From Cryptosporangium minutisporangium (GTDB taxonomy: Bacteria; Actinomycetota; Actinomycetes; Mycobacteriales; Cryptosporangiaceae), in assembly GCF_039536245.1 (NCBI RefSeq), contig NZ_BAAAYN010000017.1:421725-485724 (forward strand): a stretch of DNA of 64,000 nt. The letters are read 5' to 3'. Of this stretch, positions 34,501 to 42,755 are shown piece after piece; positions within the stretch are counted from its first letter, which is position 1; every line of letters starts with the position of its first letter. Below the pieces are notes generated by a model that was not told the origin of the DNA, ran no database searches, and worked only from the letters and a program-made list of their open reading frames with translations. The translations under genes were made by a program, and so were the position numbers.

Positions 34501-35538
34501 ATGACCCGCCTTGCCATCGCAGCTGAAGGGCTGCGCAAGTCCTACGGCGACAAGATCGTGCTCGACGGCATCGACCTGACCGTCCCCGAAGGAACGATCT
34601 TCTCCCTGCTCGGCCCGAACGGTGCCGGCAAGACGACCACCGTCCAGATCCTGTCCACCCTGATCCCGGCCGACGGCGGCACCGTCCAGGTAGCGGGCCA
34701 CGACCTGGCCCGCAAGCCGGACGACGTGCGCGGCGCGATCGGCGTCACCGGCCAGTACTCGGCCGTCGACAAGCTGCTCACCGGCGAGGAGAACCTGCTC
34801 CTCATGGCGGACCTCAAGTTACTGTCCCGCAGCGACGGCAAGCGCAAGGCCGCCGAACTGCTCGACCGCTTCGATCTGGTCGAGGCGGCGCGCAAGCCGG
34901 CCGGAACCTACTCCGGCGGCATGCGACGCCGGCTCGACCTGGCGATGACGCTGGTCGGCGACCCCCGGCTGATCTTCCTGGACGAGCCCACCACCGGCCT
35001 CGACCCGCGTAGCCGCCGCTCGATGTGGCAGATCGTCCGGGAGCTCGTCGCGAGCGGCGTCACGATCTTCCTCACCACCCAGTACCTGGAAGAAGCCGAC
35101 CAGCTCGCCGACCGGATCGCCCTGCTCGACCACGGACAGCTGATCGCCGAAGGCACCGCCGAAGAGCTCAAGCGACGCATCCCCGGCGGTCACATCCAGC
35201 TCACGTTCGCCGACACGCACCTGCTCGACCACGGACAGCTGATCGCCGAAGGCACCGCCGAAGAGCTCAAGCGACGCATCCCCGGCGGTCACATCCAGCT
35301 CACGTTCGCCGACACGCACCTGCTCGACGCGGCCCGTCAGCTCGTCGGCACCGGCGTCGCCGACCCCGAGACGCTCACCCTGCAGGTCCCGAGCGACGGC
35401 GGTGTCCGCGCCGTCCGGGAACTGCTCGCCCGCCTGGACGAACGCTCGATCGACGTCGAGGACATGAGCGTCCACCGCCCCGATCTCGACGACGTCTTCC
35501 TCACCCTCACCGGCAAGCAGAAGGAGAACGCCCGATGA
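34501..35538 (+). CDS. ABC transporter ATP-binding protein (DrrA-like) with internal duplication
   Basis: A 345-residue ATPase of the daunorubicin-resistance type. Walker A GPNGAGKTTT, Q-loop VTGQYSAVD, signature YSGGMRRRLDLAM, Walker B LIFLDEPTTGLD, and Gln in place of the H-loop histidine (TTQYLEEADQLADRI), as is usual in DrrA. Right after the ATPase core, a 33-residue segment (LLDHGQLIAEGTAEELKRRI to FADTH) is exactly duplicated, making the protein longer than the usual roughly 310 residues. The C-terminal DrrA1-associated domain follows. ATG is coupled by overlap to the permease. It may export an amphipathic drug or lipid. Confidence 0.92.
   Translation: MTRLAIAAEGLRKSYGDKIVLDGIDLTVPEGTIFSLLGPNGAGKTTTVQILSTLIPADGGTVQVAGHDLARKPDDVRGAIGVTGQYSAVDKLLTGEENLLLMADLKLLSRSDGKRKAAELLDRFDLVEAARKPAGTYSGGMRRRLDLAMTLVGDPRLIFLDEPTTGLDPRSRRSMWQIVRELVASGVTIFLTTQYLEEADQLADRIALLDHGQLIAEGTAEELKRRIPGGHIQLTFADTHLLDHGQLIAEGTAEELKRRIPGGHIQLTFADTHLLDAARQLVGTGVADPETLTLQVPSDGGVRAVRELLARLDERSIDVEDMSVHRPDLDDVFLTLTGKQKENAR
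35122..35319. repeat. Exact 99-bp in-frame tandem duplication
   Basis: Bases 35122-35220 and 35221-35319 are identical. The 9-mer CTGCTCGAC occurs at 35122, 35221 and 35320, at each junction, fitting slippage or unequal crossover. 99 bp keeps the frame. Confidence 0.97.
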
Positions 35539-36308
35539 GCACCATCGCCCTCGCCACGCGCAACTCGTCCACCATGGTCCGGCGCCAGCTCAAGCGCCTG
35601 CTCCGCTACCCGTCCATGACCGTGCAGCTGGTCATCACGCCCGTCATCATCCTGCTGCTCTTCGTCTACGTCCTCGGTGGCACGCTCGGCGACGGACTCG
35701 GCGGCGGCCGTGACACCTACGTCAACTACGTCGTTCCCGGCATCCTGCTGATAACAGCCGCCATGGCCGCGACCGGCACCGCCGTGATGGTCGCCACCGA
35801 TATGACCGAAGGCATCGTCGCCCGCTTCCGCACCATGCGGATCTCCCGGTCCTCGGTCCTCACCGGACACGTCGTCGGCAGCGTCCTCCAGCAACTCCTG
35901 AGCATGGCCGTCCTGCTCGGCATCGCCTTCGCCATCGGCTTCCGCCCGAACGCGAGCGCTGTCGAGTGGCTGGCCGTCGCCGGACTGCTCACCCTGTTCG
36001 CCCTGGCCATCACCTGGCTGTCGGTCGCCCTCGGCCTGAAGTCCCCGACCCCCGAGGCCGCCGGCAACGCCCCGATGCCCCTGATCCTGCTGCCCTTCCT
36101 CGGCAGCGGCTTCGTCCCCACCGACTCCATGCCCACCGCCCTCCGCTGGTTCGCCGAGTACCAGCCCTTCACCCCCATCATGGAGACCCTCCGCGGCCTC
36201 GTCCTCGGCACACCGATCGGCAGCAGCGCGACCATCGCCATCGCCTGGTGCATCGGCCTCGCCGCGGTCGGCTACCTCTGGGCCAAGAAGACCTTCAACA
36301 AGGCCTGA
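35535..36308 (+). CDS. ABC-2 type transporter permease (DrrB-like)
   Basis: A 257-residue integral membrane protein with six hydrophobic segments (LVITPVIILLLFVYVLGG, VVPGILLITAAMAATG, LLSMAVLLGIAFAIGF, LAVAGLLTLFALAITWLSVALGL, APMPLILLPFLGSGFVP, IAIAWCIGLAAVGYLWA). The motif EYQPFTPIMETLRGLVLG is typical of ABC-2 exporters of the DrrB group. ATG 35535 overlaps the ATPase stop (ATGA). It should form the membrane part of the exporter with the upstream ATPase. A terminator follows 16 bp after the stop. Confidence 0.93.
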   Translation: MSTIALATRNSSTMVRRQLKRLLRYPSMTVQLVITPVIILLLFVYVLGGTLGDGLGGGRDTYVNYVVPGILLITAAMAATGTAVMVATDMTEGIVARFRTMRISRSSVLTGHVVGSVLQQLLSMAVLLGIAFAIGFRPNASAVEWLAVAGLLTLFALAITWLSVALGLKSPTPEAAGNAPMPLILLPFLGSGFVPTDSMPTALRWFAEYQPFTPIMETLRGLVLGTPIGSSATIAIAWCIGLAAVGYLWAKKTFNKA

Positions 36309-36324
36309 CCATGAAGCGGCCGAA

Positions 36325-36366
36325 CAGGGCCGTCAGACCTCCGGGTCTGACGGCCCTGAGCCTTTT
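36325..36366 (+). terminator. Rho-independent terminator of the ABC operon
   Basis: CAGGGCCGTCAGACC (36325-36339), loop TCCG, perfect complement to 36358, then AGCC and TTTT at 36363-36366. Confidence 0.92.
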
Positions 36367-36392
36367 GTGCGTCGCGCGGTGCTCCGACGCCG

Positions 36393-37601
36393 CTACGCCG
36401 CCACGAGCCTTCTGGGCGAGTTCTCGTCGTTCCCGTCGCCGACGATCGCCAGCAAACCCCGACCTACCGCCGCCAGATCCCGCACCTGGCCGGTGGGCGC
36501 CGTCGCCGACCGCCACGTCCCCTCGGCACCGCTCCACCGGCCGAACACCGAAGCGTTCGCCGTTCCGTACGCGACCACCCCACCGTCGGACACCGCGGCC
36601 ACCTGCGCCCACGTCGCGTTCCGAGCCTCGGGAAGAGACGGCAACTCGCGGACCCGACCGTCCGCGCCCACCTGCCACGCCGTGACGCCCGCACCGGGAG
36701 CACGCGTCGCGACCAGACACGTCCGGCCCGAGCAGGACAGATCCAACGGGTACGCGACCGGCGCCCGACCCAACCGAATCGCCCGCCACGACGCCATCCC
36801 CGGCTCCGCCGCCATCTCCGGCTCCCCCAGCATCCCCGGCTCCCCCAGCCAGACCGTGGGCACGAGACCGGGCTTGCCGCTCCCGAGCGGCACCGAGTGC
36901 CCGAGGACCACCGGACGGTCACCGAGTGTGCCCAGCCCCGTGGCCAAGTGCTGTTCCCGGGCCGTGCTGCGCAGGCCGGTACCGGCCGGGGTCCGGATCC
37001 ACCGACTGCCGGACGAGCGCCAGAGCGCCGGGCCGGCCCGATCGTCCTCCTGCTCCCAGTTGCCGAGCAGCAGCGGACGCCCTGGCAGCGCGGACAGTGC
37101 GACCAGGCCGAGGCTGTCCGGCCCACCGAAGGTTTCGAACGTCTGCGGTAGATCGTCGACGCCGCGCGTCACGCTGCCGGACCAGATCGTCCAGCGGGGA
37201 TTACCGTGCGCGCCGCCCGCACGCTGCCCCAGCAGCGTGACCGCGTCACCGGCCAGGGAGCCGGCCACCAGGTCGGCACTGAACGAGTACGCCGACCGCG
37301 GGCGCAGGACGAGCGGTGTCGCCGTCCGGCCACGAACGACCCAGGCGGCCGGCGTGTAACCATCCCGCCCGTGCCGCTCCCCCGCGACCAGCACGGCGTC
37401 GCCGTCGTGCGCGAGCGTCCGGGGCAGCACCACCCCGGCCGACAGCGGAACCGGCGCCCAGACGAGACTCTCCGGCGCCGGGGGCGCCGGAGACGGCTCC
37501 GCGGTGCACGCCGCCCCCACCACGAGGAGCGTTACGAGCACCGCGGTCAGCCGGAACACCCGTCCACTCTTAGCACGGCGGGAGTTGACGCCACGCACCA
37601 C
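36393..37601 (-). CDS. Lipoprotein, possibly beta-propeller-like
   Basis: A 402-residue secreted protein. Signal peptide FRLTAVLVTLLVVGAAC has a lipobox (VGAAC), followed by a Pro-rich linker. The mature part shows six to seven repeats of the kind DGDAVLVAGERHGRDGYTPAAWVVRG, with W and G spaced as in beta-propeller blades, and a C-terminal VRDLAAVGRGLLAIVGDGNDENSPRRLVAA. No catalytic motif is visible. GTG at 37601; the gene is divergent from another lipoprotein gene 10 bp away, so the two promoters overlap the opposing genes. Function unknown. Confidence 0.8.
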   Translation of the reverse strand: MVRGVNSRRAKSGRVFRLTAVLVTLLVVGAACTAEPSPAPPAPESLVWAPVPLSAGVVLPRTLAHDGDAVLVAGERHGRDGYTPAAWVVRGRTATPLVLRPRSAYSFSADLVAGSLAGDAVTLLGQRAGGAHGNPRWTIWSGSVTRGVDDLPQTFETFGGPDSLGLVALSALPGRPLLLGNWEQEDDRAGPALWRSSGSRWIRTPAGTGLRSTAREQHLATGLGTLGDRPVVLGHSVPLGSGKPGLVPTVWLGEPGMLGEPEMAAEPGMASWRAIRLGRAPVAYPLDLSCSGRTCLVATRAPGAGVTAWQVGADGRVRELPSLPEARNATWAQVAAVSDGGVVAYGTANASVFGRWSGAEGTWRSATAPTGQVRDLAAVGRGLLAIVGDGNDENSPRRLVAA

Positions 37602-37610
37602 AGTGTTCGC

Positions 37611-38375
37611 GTGAACCGGGCATCAATACGCACGCTCCTCGCTGGCGGTCTCCTGAGCGCAACGCTGGTCACCACCGCGTGCAGCAGCAGTCCGGATCCC
37701 TCCCCCGGCGTCTCGGAACGCTCGCGCCCGACGCCCTCCCCCACGCCCTCCCCGACGCAGGAGCAGACCGACCTCGTCTCCGCACTACGGCGTACGAGTG
37801 CCGCGCCGTACCGGTTCCGACTGCGGGCGGCATTGCCCGAGAACGAGAGCGTCCAGGGAACCGGGGCCTTCGACGGCGGCGCGGGGAAGTTCACCTCCAC
37901 GACGACGCTGACCAGTCCGAAGCACCCGTCGTCGACCGAGCGCATCGTGCTCGACGCGGACTACTACCAGCGGGAGCCGGGCAGGCCCTGGGTGCATCTC
38001 GACCTCGGCCGAGTCAAGAAGGACAGTCCGTACCACTTCGATCGGCTCGACCCCATCGGCCTTGCGAAATTTGCCGGGGCGATCACCTACGTGACGCGAA
38101 CGAATCCGACCACCTACACCGGCCGCTTCCGCCCGGACAGCGGCGATGATCCGTTCCTCCCGATCGGGGCTCCCAGCCTGTGGGCGGTCGGTCTACCCGT
38201 CTCTCCGTTCACGCTCACCGTCGACGATCGGGGCCGAGTGACGTCGATCAGCGTCGAGCTCACTCCGGCCGACAGCCCGACGCTGACCATGACGACCACG
38301 CTGAGCGCGCACGGCGAACCGCTGAACCTGTCCGCACCGGACGCGCAGGAAGCCGACGAGACCTACTACGACTGA
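37611..38375 (+). CDS. Lipoprotein, LppX/LolA-like candidate
   Basis: A 254-residue lipoprotein. Signal LLAGGLLSATLVTTACSSSP has the lipobox VTTAC, then a Ser/Pro/Thr linker and a strand-rich domain (PYRFRLRAALPENESVQGTGAFDGGAGKFTSTTTL, DADYYQREPGRPWVHLDLG, FTLTVDDRGRVTSISVELTP). The tone resembles actinobacterial lipoproteins of the LppX/LprG or LolA-like fold, but I cannot confirm the family. GTG 37611 puts the basic residues directly before the hydrophobic core. Its 3' end overlaps the convergent epoxide hydrolase gene by 10 bp. Confidence 0.8.
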   Translation: MNRASIRTLLAGGLLSATLVTTACSSSPDPSPGVSERSRPTPSPTPSPTQEQTDLVSALRRTSAAPYRFRLRAALPENESVQGTGAFDGGAGKFTSTTTLTSPKHPSSTERIVLDADYYQREPGRPWVHLDLGRVKKDSPYHFDRLDPIGLAKFAGAITYVTRTNPTTYTGRFRPDSGDDPFLPIGAPSLWAVGLPVSPFTLTVDDRGRVTSISVELTPADSPTLTMTTTLSAHGEPLNLSAPDAQEADETYYD

Positions 38376-39439
38376 GTTTCGGCGAAGAACCGGGTGATGT
38401 CCGCAGCCAGCACGTCCGACGCCTGGTGCGCCGCGTAGTGACCGCCCGGCCCGGAGTACGCGTTCCAGCTGACGATGTTCGCGTGCTCCCGATCGGCGAA
38501 CCGCCGCACCGACTGGAAGTCACCTTCGAACATCGCCAGCCCGGTCGGCACCGTGGTGGGGCCCGAAGGAGTCACGCCGGCATGGGCGTCCTCGTAGTAC
38601 AGCCGCATCGCCGACCCGGACGTCCCGGTCAGCCAGTACAGCGCGACGTTCGCGACCACGAACTCGTCGTCGAGCGACTCGTCGAACAGCTGCCCGTTCC
38701 AGGCCAGTAACCCAACCGGCGAGTCGGCCAGCGCGAATGCCAGAGTCTGCGGCTGCTGGCTGTGCAGCTGGTTGAACGACATCTTGTTCTCGTAGAACCA
38801 CTGCAGGTGCGCCAGCGCCGCCTGGTCGGCCTCGCTGAGGTTCTGGAACTCGGACGGATCGCCGGACGGGAACGCGAACAGCTGAGTCACGTGGACGCCG
38901 ATCACCCGCTCCGGGAACTCGCGCCCGATCTCCGGCGAGACCAGCGCGCCGGCGTCGTTGCCCACCGCGCCGAAACGCTCGTACCCCAGCTCGGCCATGA
39001 GCGTCGCCCAGGCGCGAGCGATCCGCCACCGGTTCCATCCCGGGCTCCGCGTCGGGCCGGAGAAGCCGAAGCCGGGCAGCGACGGGATCACCAGGTGGAA
39101 GTCGGACAGCTTCGGGATCAGCTCAAAAAACTCCAGGACCGAGCCCGGCCAGCCGTGGGTGAGCACCAGCGCGGTCGCGTCCGGACGCTCGGACCGCACG
39201 TGCAGGAAGTGGATCTCTTCGCCGTCGATCTCGGCGACGAACTGCGGGTAGGCGTTCAGCCGGTCCTCGACCGCGCGCCAGTCGAACTTCTCGAGCCAGT
39301 ACCGCTGGAGTGCACGAACGCGCTCGCCGGAGACGCCGTAGTCGCCCGGCAACTCCGACGGCCAGTTCGCCCGGCGCAGGCGAGCCGACAGCTCGTCCAG
39401 CTGGTTCTGCGATACCTCGACGCGGAACGGACGGATCAT
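38366..39439 (-). CDS. Epoxide hydrolase (EHN domain, alpha/beta fold)
   Basis: A 357-residue enzyme. The EHN N-terminal domain (PFRVEVSQNQLDELSARLRRANWP, WRAVEDRLNAYPQFVAEIDG) precedes an alpha/beta-hydrolase core with oxyanion motif HGWPGS, nucleophile Asp in AVGNDAGA and the catalytic His in GPGGHYAAHQ. The FYENKMSF and YYEDAH segments carry Tyr residues suited to ring opening. It hydrolyses epoxides to diols in the cytosol; natural substrate unknown. ATG 39439. It is divergent to a TetR gene with operator-like palindromes between, suggesting control by it. Confidence 0.92.
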   Translation of the reverse strand: MIRPFRVEVSQNQLDELSARLRRANWPSELPGDYGVSGERVRALQRYWLEKFDWRAVEDRLNAYPQFVAEIDGEEIHFLHVRSERPDATALVLTHGWPGSVLEFFELIPKLSDFHLVIPSLPGFGFSGPTRSPGWNRWRIARAWATLMAELGYERFGAVGNDAGALVSPEIGREFPERVIGVHVTQLFAFPSGDPSEFQNLSEADQAALAHLQWFYENKMSFNQLHSQQPQTLAFALADSPVGLLAWNGQLFDESLDDEFVVANVALYWLTGTSGSAMRLYYEDAHAGVTPSGPTTVPTGLAMFEGDFQSVRRFADREHANIVSWNAYSGPGGHYAAHQASDVLAADITRFFAETQS

Positions 39440-39451
39440 CTCGACTCCCTA

Positions 39452-39504
39452 GAACGGAATGCTTTGTTCCGTTCCAACGATAGCAGAGCGGAACGATCTG
39501 TTCC
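39452..39504. promoter_or_regulatory. Two TetR-type operator palindromes
   Basis: GAACGGAA-n7-TTCCGTTC (39452-39474) and GGAAC-GATCT-GTTCC (39490-39504) lie between the epoxide hydrolase and TetR starts. Both use the half-site GGAAC/GTTCC. Confidence 0.75.
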
Positions 39505-39521
39505 ACTGTTAGGATCAGCTG

Positions 39522-40148
39522 GTGTCCACCGAAAATCTCTCCGGGCGGAAGAAGCAGGCCGCCCGCAACGACGCGGTGATCCTCGACGCCGCTCGCGCCG
39601 TCTTCCTCGACGATCCCAAGGCCCCGATCGCAGCGGTCGCCGAGCGGGCCGGCGTCGGCATCAGTGCGCTGTACCGCCGCTACGCGAACAAAGAGGATCT
39701 GCTCCGTCGCCTCTGCCACGACGGTCTGCGGCTATTCATCGCCGAGGCCGAGCGCGCCGACGAAGAGCCCGACGACTGGCAGGCATTGACGACGTTCCTC
39801 GCGGCGATCGTCGACGCGGACGTCCACTCGCTCACCGTCCACCTCGCCGGGCTGTTCGTCCCGACCCCGGAGATGGGCGCCGACGCACAGCGCGCGAGCG
39901 AGCTCTCGCGCCACCTGTTCGAGCGGGCCCGCACGGCGAACGCGGTACGTCCGGACGCGGTGCCGGACGACCTGGGCCTGCTACTGGAGGGGTGCGCCGC
40001 GATCCGGTTCCCGGACCCCGACCGCACGCGGGAACTCCGTCGCCGGTACCTCGCGCTCCAACTCGACGGCCTCGCGGCCCACCGCACCGCGCTGCCCGGT
40101 CCGCCACCCGAGGGCGCCGATTTTCGCTGGCGCTGGGTTCAGCGGTAG
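39522..40148 (+). CDS. TetR-family repressor
   Basis: A 208-residue regulator. The DNA-binding domain reads ARNDAVILDAARAVFLDDPKAPIAAVAERAGVGISALYRRYANKEDLLRRL, with recognition helix ISALYRRY. The helical ligand domain follows (LFIAEAERADEEPDDWQALTTFLAAIVDADVHSLTVHLAG). GTG 39522. It probably represses itself and the divergent epoxide hydrolase gene via the GGAAC palindromes. Its end overlaps the convergent TSUP gene by 10 bp. Confidence 0.92.
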   Translation: MSTENLSGRKKQAARNDAVILDAARAVFLDDPKAPIAAVAERAGVGISALYRRYANKEDLLRRLCHDGLRLFIAEAERADEEPDDWQALTTFLAAIVDADVHSLTVHLAGLFVPTPEMGADAQRASELSRHLFERARTANAVRPDAVPDDLGLLLEGCAAIRFPDPDRTRELRRRYLALQLDGLAAHRTALPGPPPEGADFRWRWVQR

Positions 40149-40876
40149 GCGTCCAGCCCCAGATAGACGGCGAGCCCGACACCGGCCACTGCGATGACCG
40201 CGCGCAACGCGTCCGCCGGAGAATGCCGCACCACGACGGGGCCGAGCCGGCCGCCGACGAAAAACCCCACGGCCAGCGGCAACGCCGCTGACCAGACCAC
40301 TGGGCCGAATGCCACGAACCCGAGCGCCGCGATTCCGTTCGCGGCCCCGAGCACCACGTTGCGGTAGGCGCCGGCGCGGGCCAGGGTGCCGGTGCCGATC
40401 GCGAGCAGCACCGCCAGCATGAGCACGCCCGCGGCCGCGCCGAAGTACCCGCCGTAGATCCCGATCAGGAAGATCGCCAGCAGCGTCGGCCAGCCCGGCC
40501 GCTTCTCCGGCGCCCGCACCTCCCCGGGGCGACGGACCAGAATCGCGATCGATGCCAGCCCGATCAAGAGCGGGACGATCTTCTCGAACGCATCCGACGG
40601 GGTCCAGAGCAGCAGCGCGCCACCGACCGCCCCGCCCAGCGTGCTGACCCCGGCCAGTTCCAGCGCACGCCGCCAATGCCCGTGCAACTCCGGCCGAGAA
40701 CCGAGCACCGCGCCGAAGCTGTTGAACAGCAGCGCGACCGTGTTCGTGACGTTCGCGCTCACCGGCGGTAGCCCGGCCGCGAGCAGCGCGGGGTAGCTGA
40801 CCAGCGACGCGAGCCCGGCGATCGTGCCGGCCAAGCCCGCGCCGAAGCCGGCGAGCAACAGGAGAGCGAACGTCAT
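40139..40876 (-). CDS. TSUP (TauE/SafE) family anion exporter
   Basis: A 245-residue membrane protein with about eight hydrophobic segments. The repeat-family motif appears near the N-terminus (AGTIAGLASLVSYPALLAAGLPPVSANVTNTVALLFNSFGAVLG) and again in the second half (YGGYFGAAAGVLMLAVLLAIGTG, AYRNVVLGAANGIAALGFVAFG). TSUP proteins move sulfite, sulfonates or other sulfur-containing anions. ATG 40876 overlaps the XRE-cupin stop (ATGA), so regulator and transporter are coupled. Confidence 0.9.
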   Translation of the reverse strand: MTFALLLLAGFGAGLAGTIAGLASLVSYPALLAAGLPPVSANVTNTVALLFNSFGAVLGSRPELHGHWRRALELAGVSTLGGAVGGALLLWTPSDAFEKIVPLLIGLASIAILVRRPGEVRAPEKRPGWPTLLAIFLIGIYGGYFGAAAGVLMLAVLLAIGTGTLARAGAYRNVVLGAANGIAALGFVAFGPVVWSAALPLAVGFFVGGRLGPVVVRHSPADALRAVIAVAGVGLAVYLGLDAYR

Positions 40877-41439
40877 ACGTTCTCGGACAGCAGCACTGCC
40901 CGCGTCTCCGCATCCAAGGCCTCGAACACGTGCGCGACGTCCCCGGGGTACTTCACGTAGTCACCGGGCCGCAGTTCGACCGGATCGTCGCTCAGCCCGA
41001 CCAGGGCCCTTCCGGTGCAGATCACCACGTGCTCCACCGTTCCCGGCAAGTGCGGATCCGACGCCCGCGCGCGCCCCGGCTCGGCAGAGATCAGGTAGAT
41101 GTCCCGGCGCGCGTTCGGCGGACAGGACGCCAGCAGCGTCGCGATGTACTCCGCGTGTTCGGAGTAGATCGTCGGCCCCTCCCCGGCCCGGATGACCTGG
41201 ACCTTCGGGATCGCGGGCTCGACGAGTCGTGAGAACGGTACGTCGAGCGCGACGCTGAGCGCCCAGAGCGTCTCGACGGACGGGTTGCCGGTGCCGGACT
41301 CGAGTTGCGACAGCGTCGACTTCGCGATCCCCGCCTGTTTTGCCACCTCGCTCAGGGAGAGGCGGGCCCGCGCTCGCTCGCGCCGTAGCGAGGCCGCGAT
41401 CACGTCCAGCGGGGCACCCCGCCGCGGATTCTCGGTCAC
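40873..41439 (-). CDS. XRE-family regulator with C-terminal cupin
   Basis: A 188-residue regulator. The N-terminal XRE helix-turn-helix (LRRERARARLSLSEVAKQAGIAKSTLSQLESGTGNPSVETLWALSVALDVPFSRLV) is followed by a cupin barrel (DPHLPGTVEHVVICTGRALVGLSDDPVELRPGDYVKYPGDVAHVFEAL) that should bind a small ligand. It is coupled to a TSUP exporter gene and divergent to azlCD. The palindrome at 41,463-41,480 lies just before its start and is the likely operator for both directions. Confidence 0.9.
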   Translation of the reverse strand: MTENPRRGAPLDVIAASLRRERARARLSLSEVAKQAGIAKSTLSQLESGTGNPSVETLWALSVALDVPFSRLVEPAIPKVQVIRAGEGPTIYSEHAEYIATLLASCPPNARRDIYLISAEPGRARASDPHLPGTVEHVVICTGRALVGLSDDPVELRPGDYVKYPGDVAHVFEALDAETRAVLLSENV

Positions 41440-41462
41440 TGGGTTCGCTCCATCGGTCTATC

Positions 41463-41480
41463 CGTTCGTCTTGACGAACG
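41463..41480. promoter_or_regulatory. Operator-like palindrome between XRE-cupin and azlC
   Basis: CGTTCGTC-TT-GACGAACG is a perfect inverted repeat 24 bp upstream of the XRE-cupin start and 28 bp upstream of the azlC start; a further GTTCG half-site occurs near 41,511. Confidence 0.7.
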
Positions 41481-41507
41481 CCGCCTGTGGGTTCAGCATA
41501 TCTTCCT

Positions 41508-42359
41508 ATGCGTTCGCTATACCGAACACTCGGTCCAGAGCTGACCCGCAGCATCGCCCTGGTGTGCCTCGCCGACGCGCTCGTCGGGGCGTCGTACGGT
41601 GCGATCTCGGTCAGCTCCGGATTTCCGCTGTGGCTTCCGATGCTGCTCTCCGTCGTCGTCTTCGCCGGCGCAGCGCAGTTCCTGTTCATCGGGTTGCTCG
41701 CCGGCGGCGGCAGTCCGTTGGCCGCTGTCGCGGCCGGTCTGCTGGTCAATGCGAGACACCTCCCGTTCGGCTTCGCCATCGCCGAGGTTTTTGATCGACG
41801 CCGTCCGGCGAACCACCGCAGGACGGTCGAGGAGCACGCACCATCGGACAGCCGCGAGCCGCGCAATTGGTTCCGGCAGCTCCTCGGGTCACACCTGATG
41901 ACGGACGAGACCGTGGCGTTCGCGCTGGCGCAGGAGGACTCTCGCCGGCGGCGTGCCGCGTACTGGGCGAGCGGTGTCGCGCTGTTCGTCTGCTGGAACG
42001 TCTCGGTGGTGCTCGGCGGGCTGGCCGGCGGCGCGATCCGCGACACCGACGCGCTCGGGCTCGACGCCGCCTTCCCCGCCGTGCTGCTGGCGTTGGTGCT
42101 GCCGTCGCTGACCGAGCCGGCGACTCGCTGGGCCGCGCTGATCGGCGTAGTGATCGCGCTGGGCACCACGCCGCTGCTCCCGGCCGGGGCGCCGGTGTTG
42201 CTGGCGCTGCTCGGCGTCGCGGTGGTCGCGCTGTTCCGCCGGTTGCGCGCCGCGACTCCCACCAAGGAAGCACCGCCCTCCGCCCCACCGGGCGACTCCG
42301 CCGCGGCGTCGCACCACGAGTCGGCGGAGTACGTGCGGGGCGAGCGGAGGAAGTCATGA
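41508..42359 (+). CDS. azlC: AzlC-family branched-chain amino acid exporter, large subunit
   Basis: A 283-residue membrane protein. The N-terminal half carries the AzlC pattern: ADALVGASYGAISVSSGFPLWLPMLLSVVVFAGAAQFLFIGLLAGGGSPLAAVAAGLLVNARHLPFGFAIAEVF, then MTDETVAFALAQE and further hydrophobic segments. A polar tail of about 45 residues (SAPPGDSAAASHHESAEYV) is longer than in most relatives. With AzlD it exports branched-chain amino acids or analogues. ATG 41508 has little Shine-Dalgarno character. Stop overlaps azlD start (ATGA). Confidence 0.92.
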   Translation: MRSLYRTLGPELTRSIALVCLADALVGASYGAISVSSGFPLWLPMLLSVVVFAGAAQFLFIGLLAGGGSPLAAVAAGLLVNARHLPFGFAIAEVFDRRRPANHRRTVEEHAPSDSREPRNWFRQLLGSHLMTDETVAFALAQEDSRRRRAAYWASGVALFVCWNVSVVLGGLAGGAIRDTDALGLDAAFPAVLLALVLPSLTEPATRWAALIGVVIALGTTPLLPAGAPVLLALLGVAVVALFRRLRAATPTKEAPPSAPPGDSAAASHHESAEYVRGERRKS

Positions 42360-42679
42360 GTAGTTCGATGACCTTGTTGGTGGCGGTGTTCGTGCTGGGC
42401 GTCGGGACCTTCGCGTTCCGCGTGGCCGGGCCACTGCTGCGCGAGCGGCTCACGCTCTCGTCCCGCATCGAGTCGCTGATGGCGCAGCTCGCCGTGGTGC
42501 TGCTGGTCGCGCTGATCGCGACGTCGGCGACGCTGGAGGGTGACGGGTTCGCCGGGGTAGCCCGCCCGGCGGGAGTTCTGGTCGGGGGCGTACTGGCGTG
42601 GCGGAAGGCGCCGTTCGTCCTGGTGGTCGTCGCGGCCGCCGCCACCGCCGCCGGCCTCCGCCTCCTCGGCGTCCCCTGA
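42356..42679 (+). CDS. azlD: AzlD-family exporter subunit
   Basis: A 107-residue protein with four hydrophobic segments (MTLLVAVFVLGVGTFAFRVAGPLL, MAQLAVVLLVALIATSAT, RPAGVLVGGVLAWRKAPFVLVVVAAAATAAGLRLL). The F-R-V-x-G-P-L-L motif is typical of AzlD. ATG 42356 follows GGAGG and overlaps the azlC stop. Partner of AzlC in branched-chain amino acid export; both face the XRE-cupin regulator. Confidence 0.92.
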   Translation: MSSSMTLLVAVFVLGVGTFAFRVAGPLLRERLTLSSRIESLMAQLAVVLLVALIATSATLEGDGFAGVARPAGVLVGGVLAWRKAPFVLVVVAAAATAAGLRLLGVP

Positions 42680-42755
42680 TCCACGCCGCCCCGACACTGG
42701 GCGCCGGCACGAGTCCCGAACCCGCAAAGTGCGGGTGACAGATGTCGGCGGGAAT

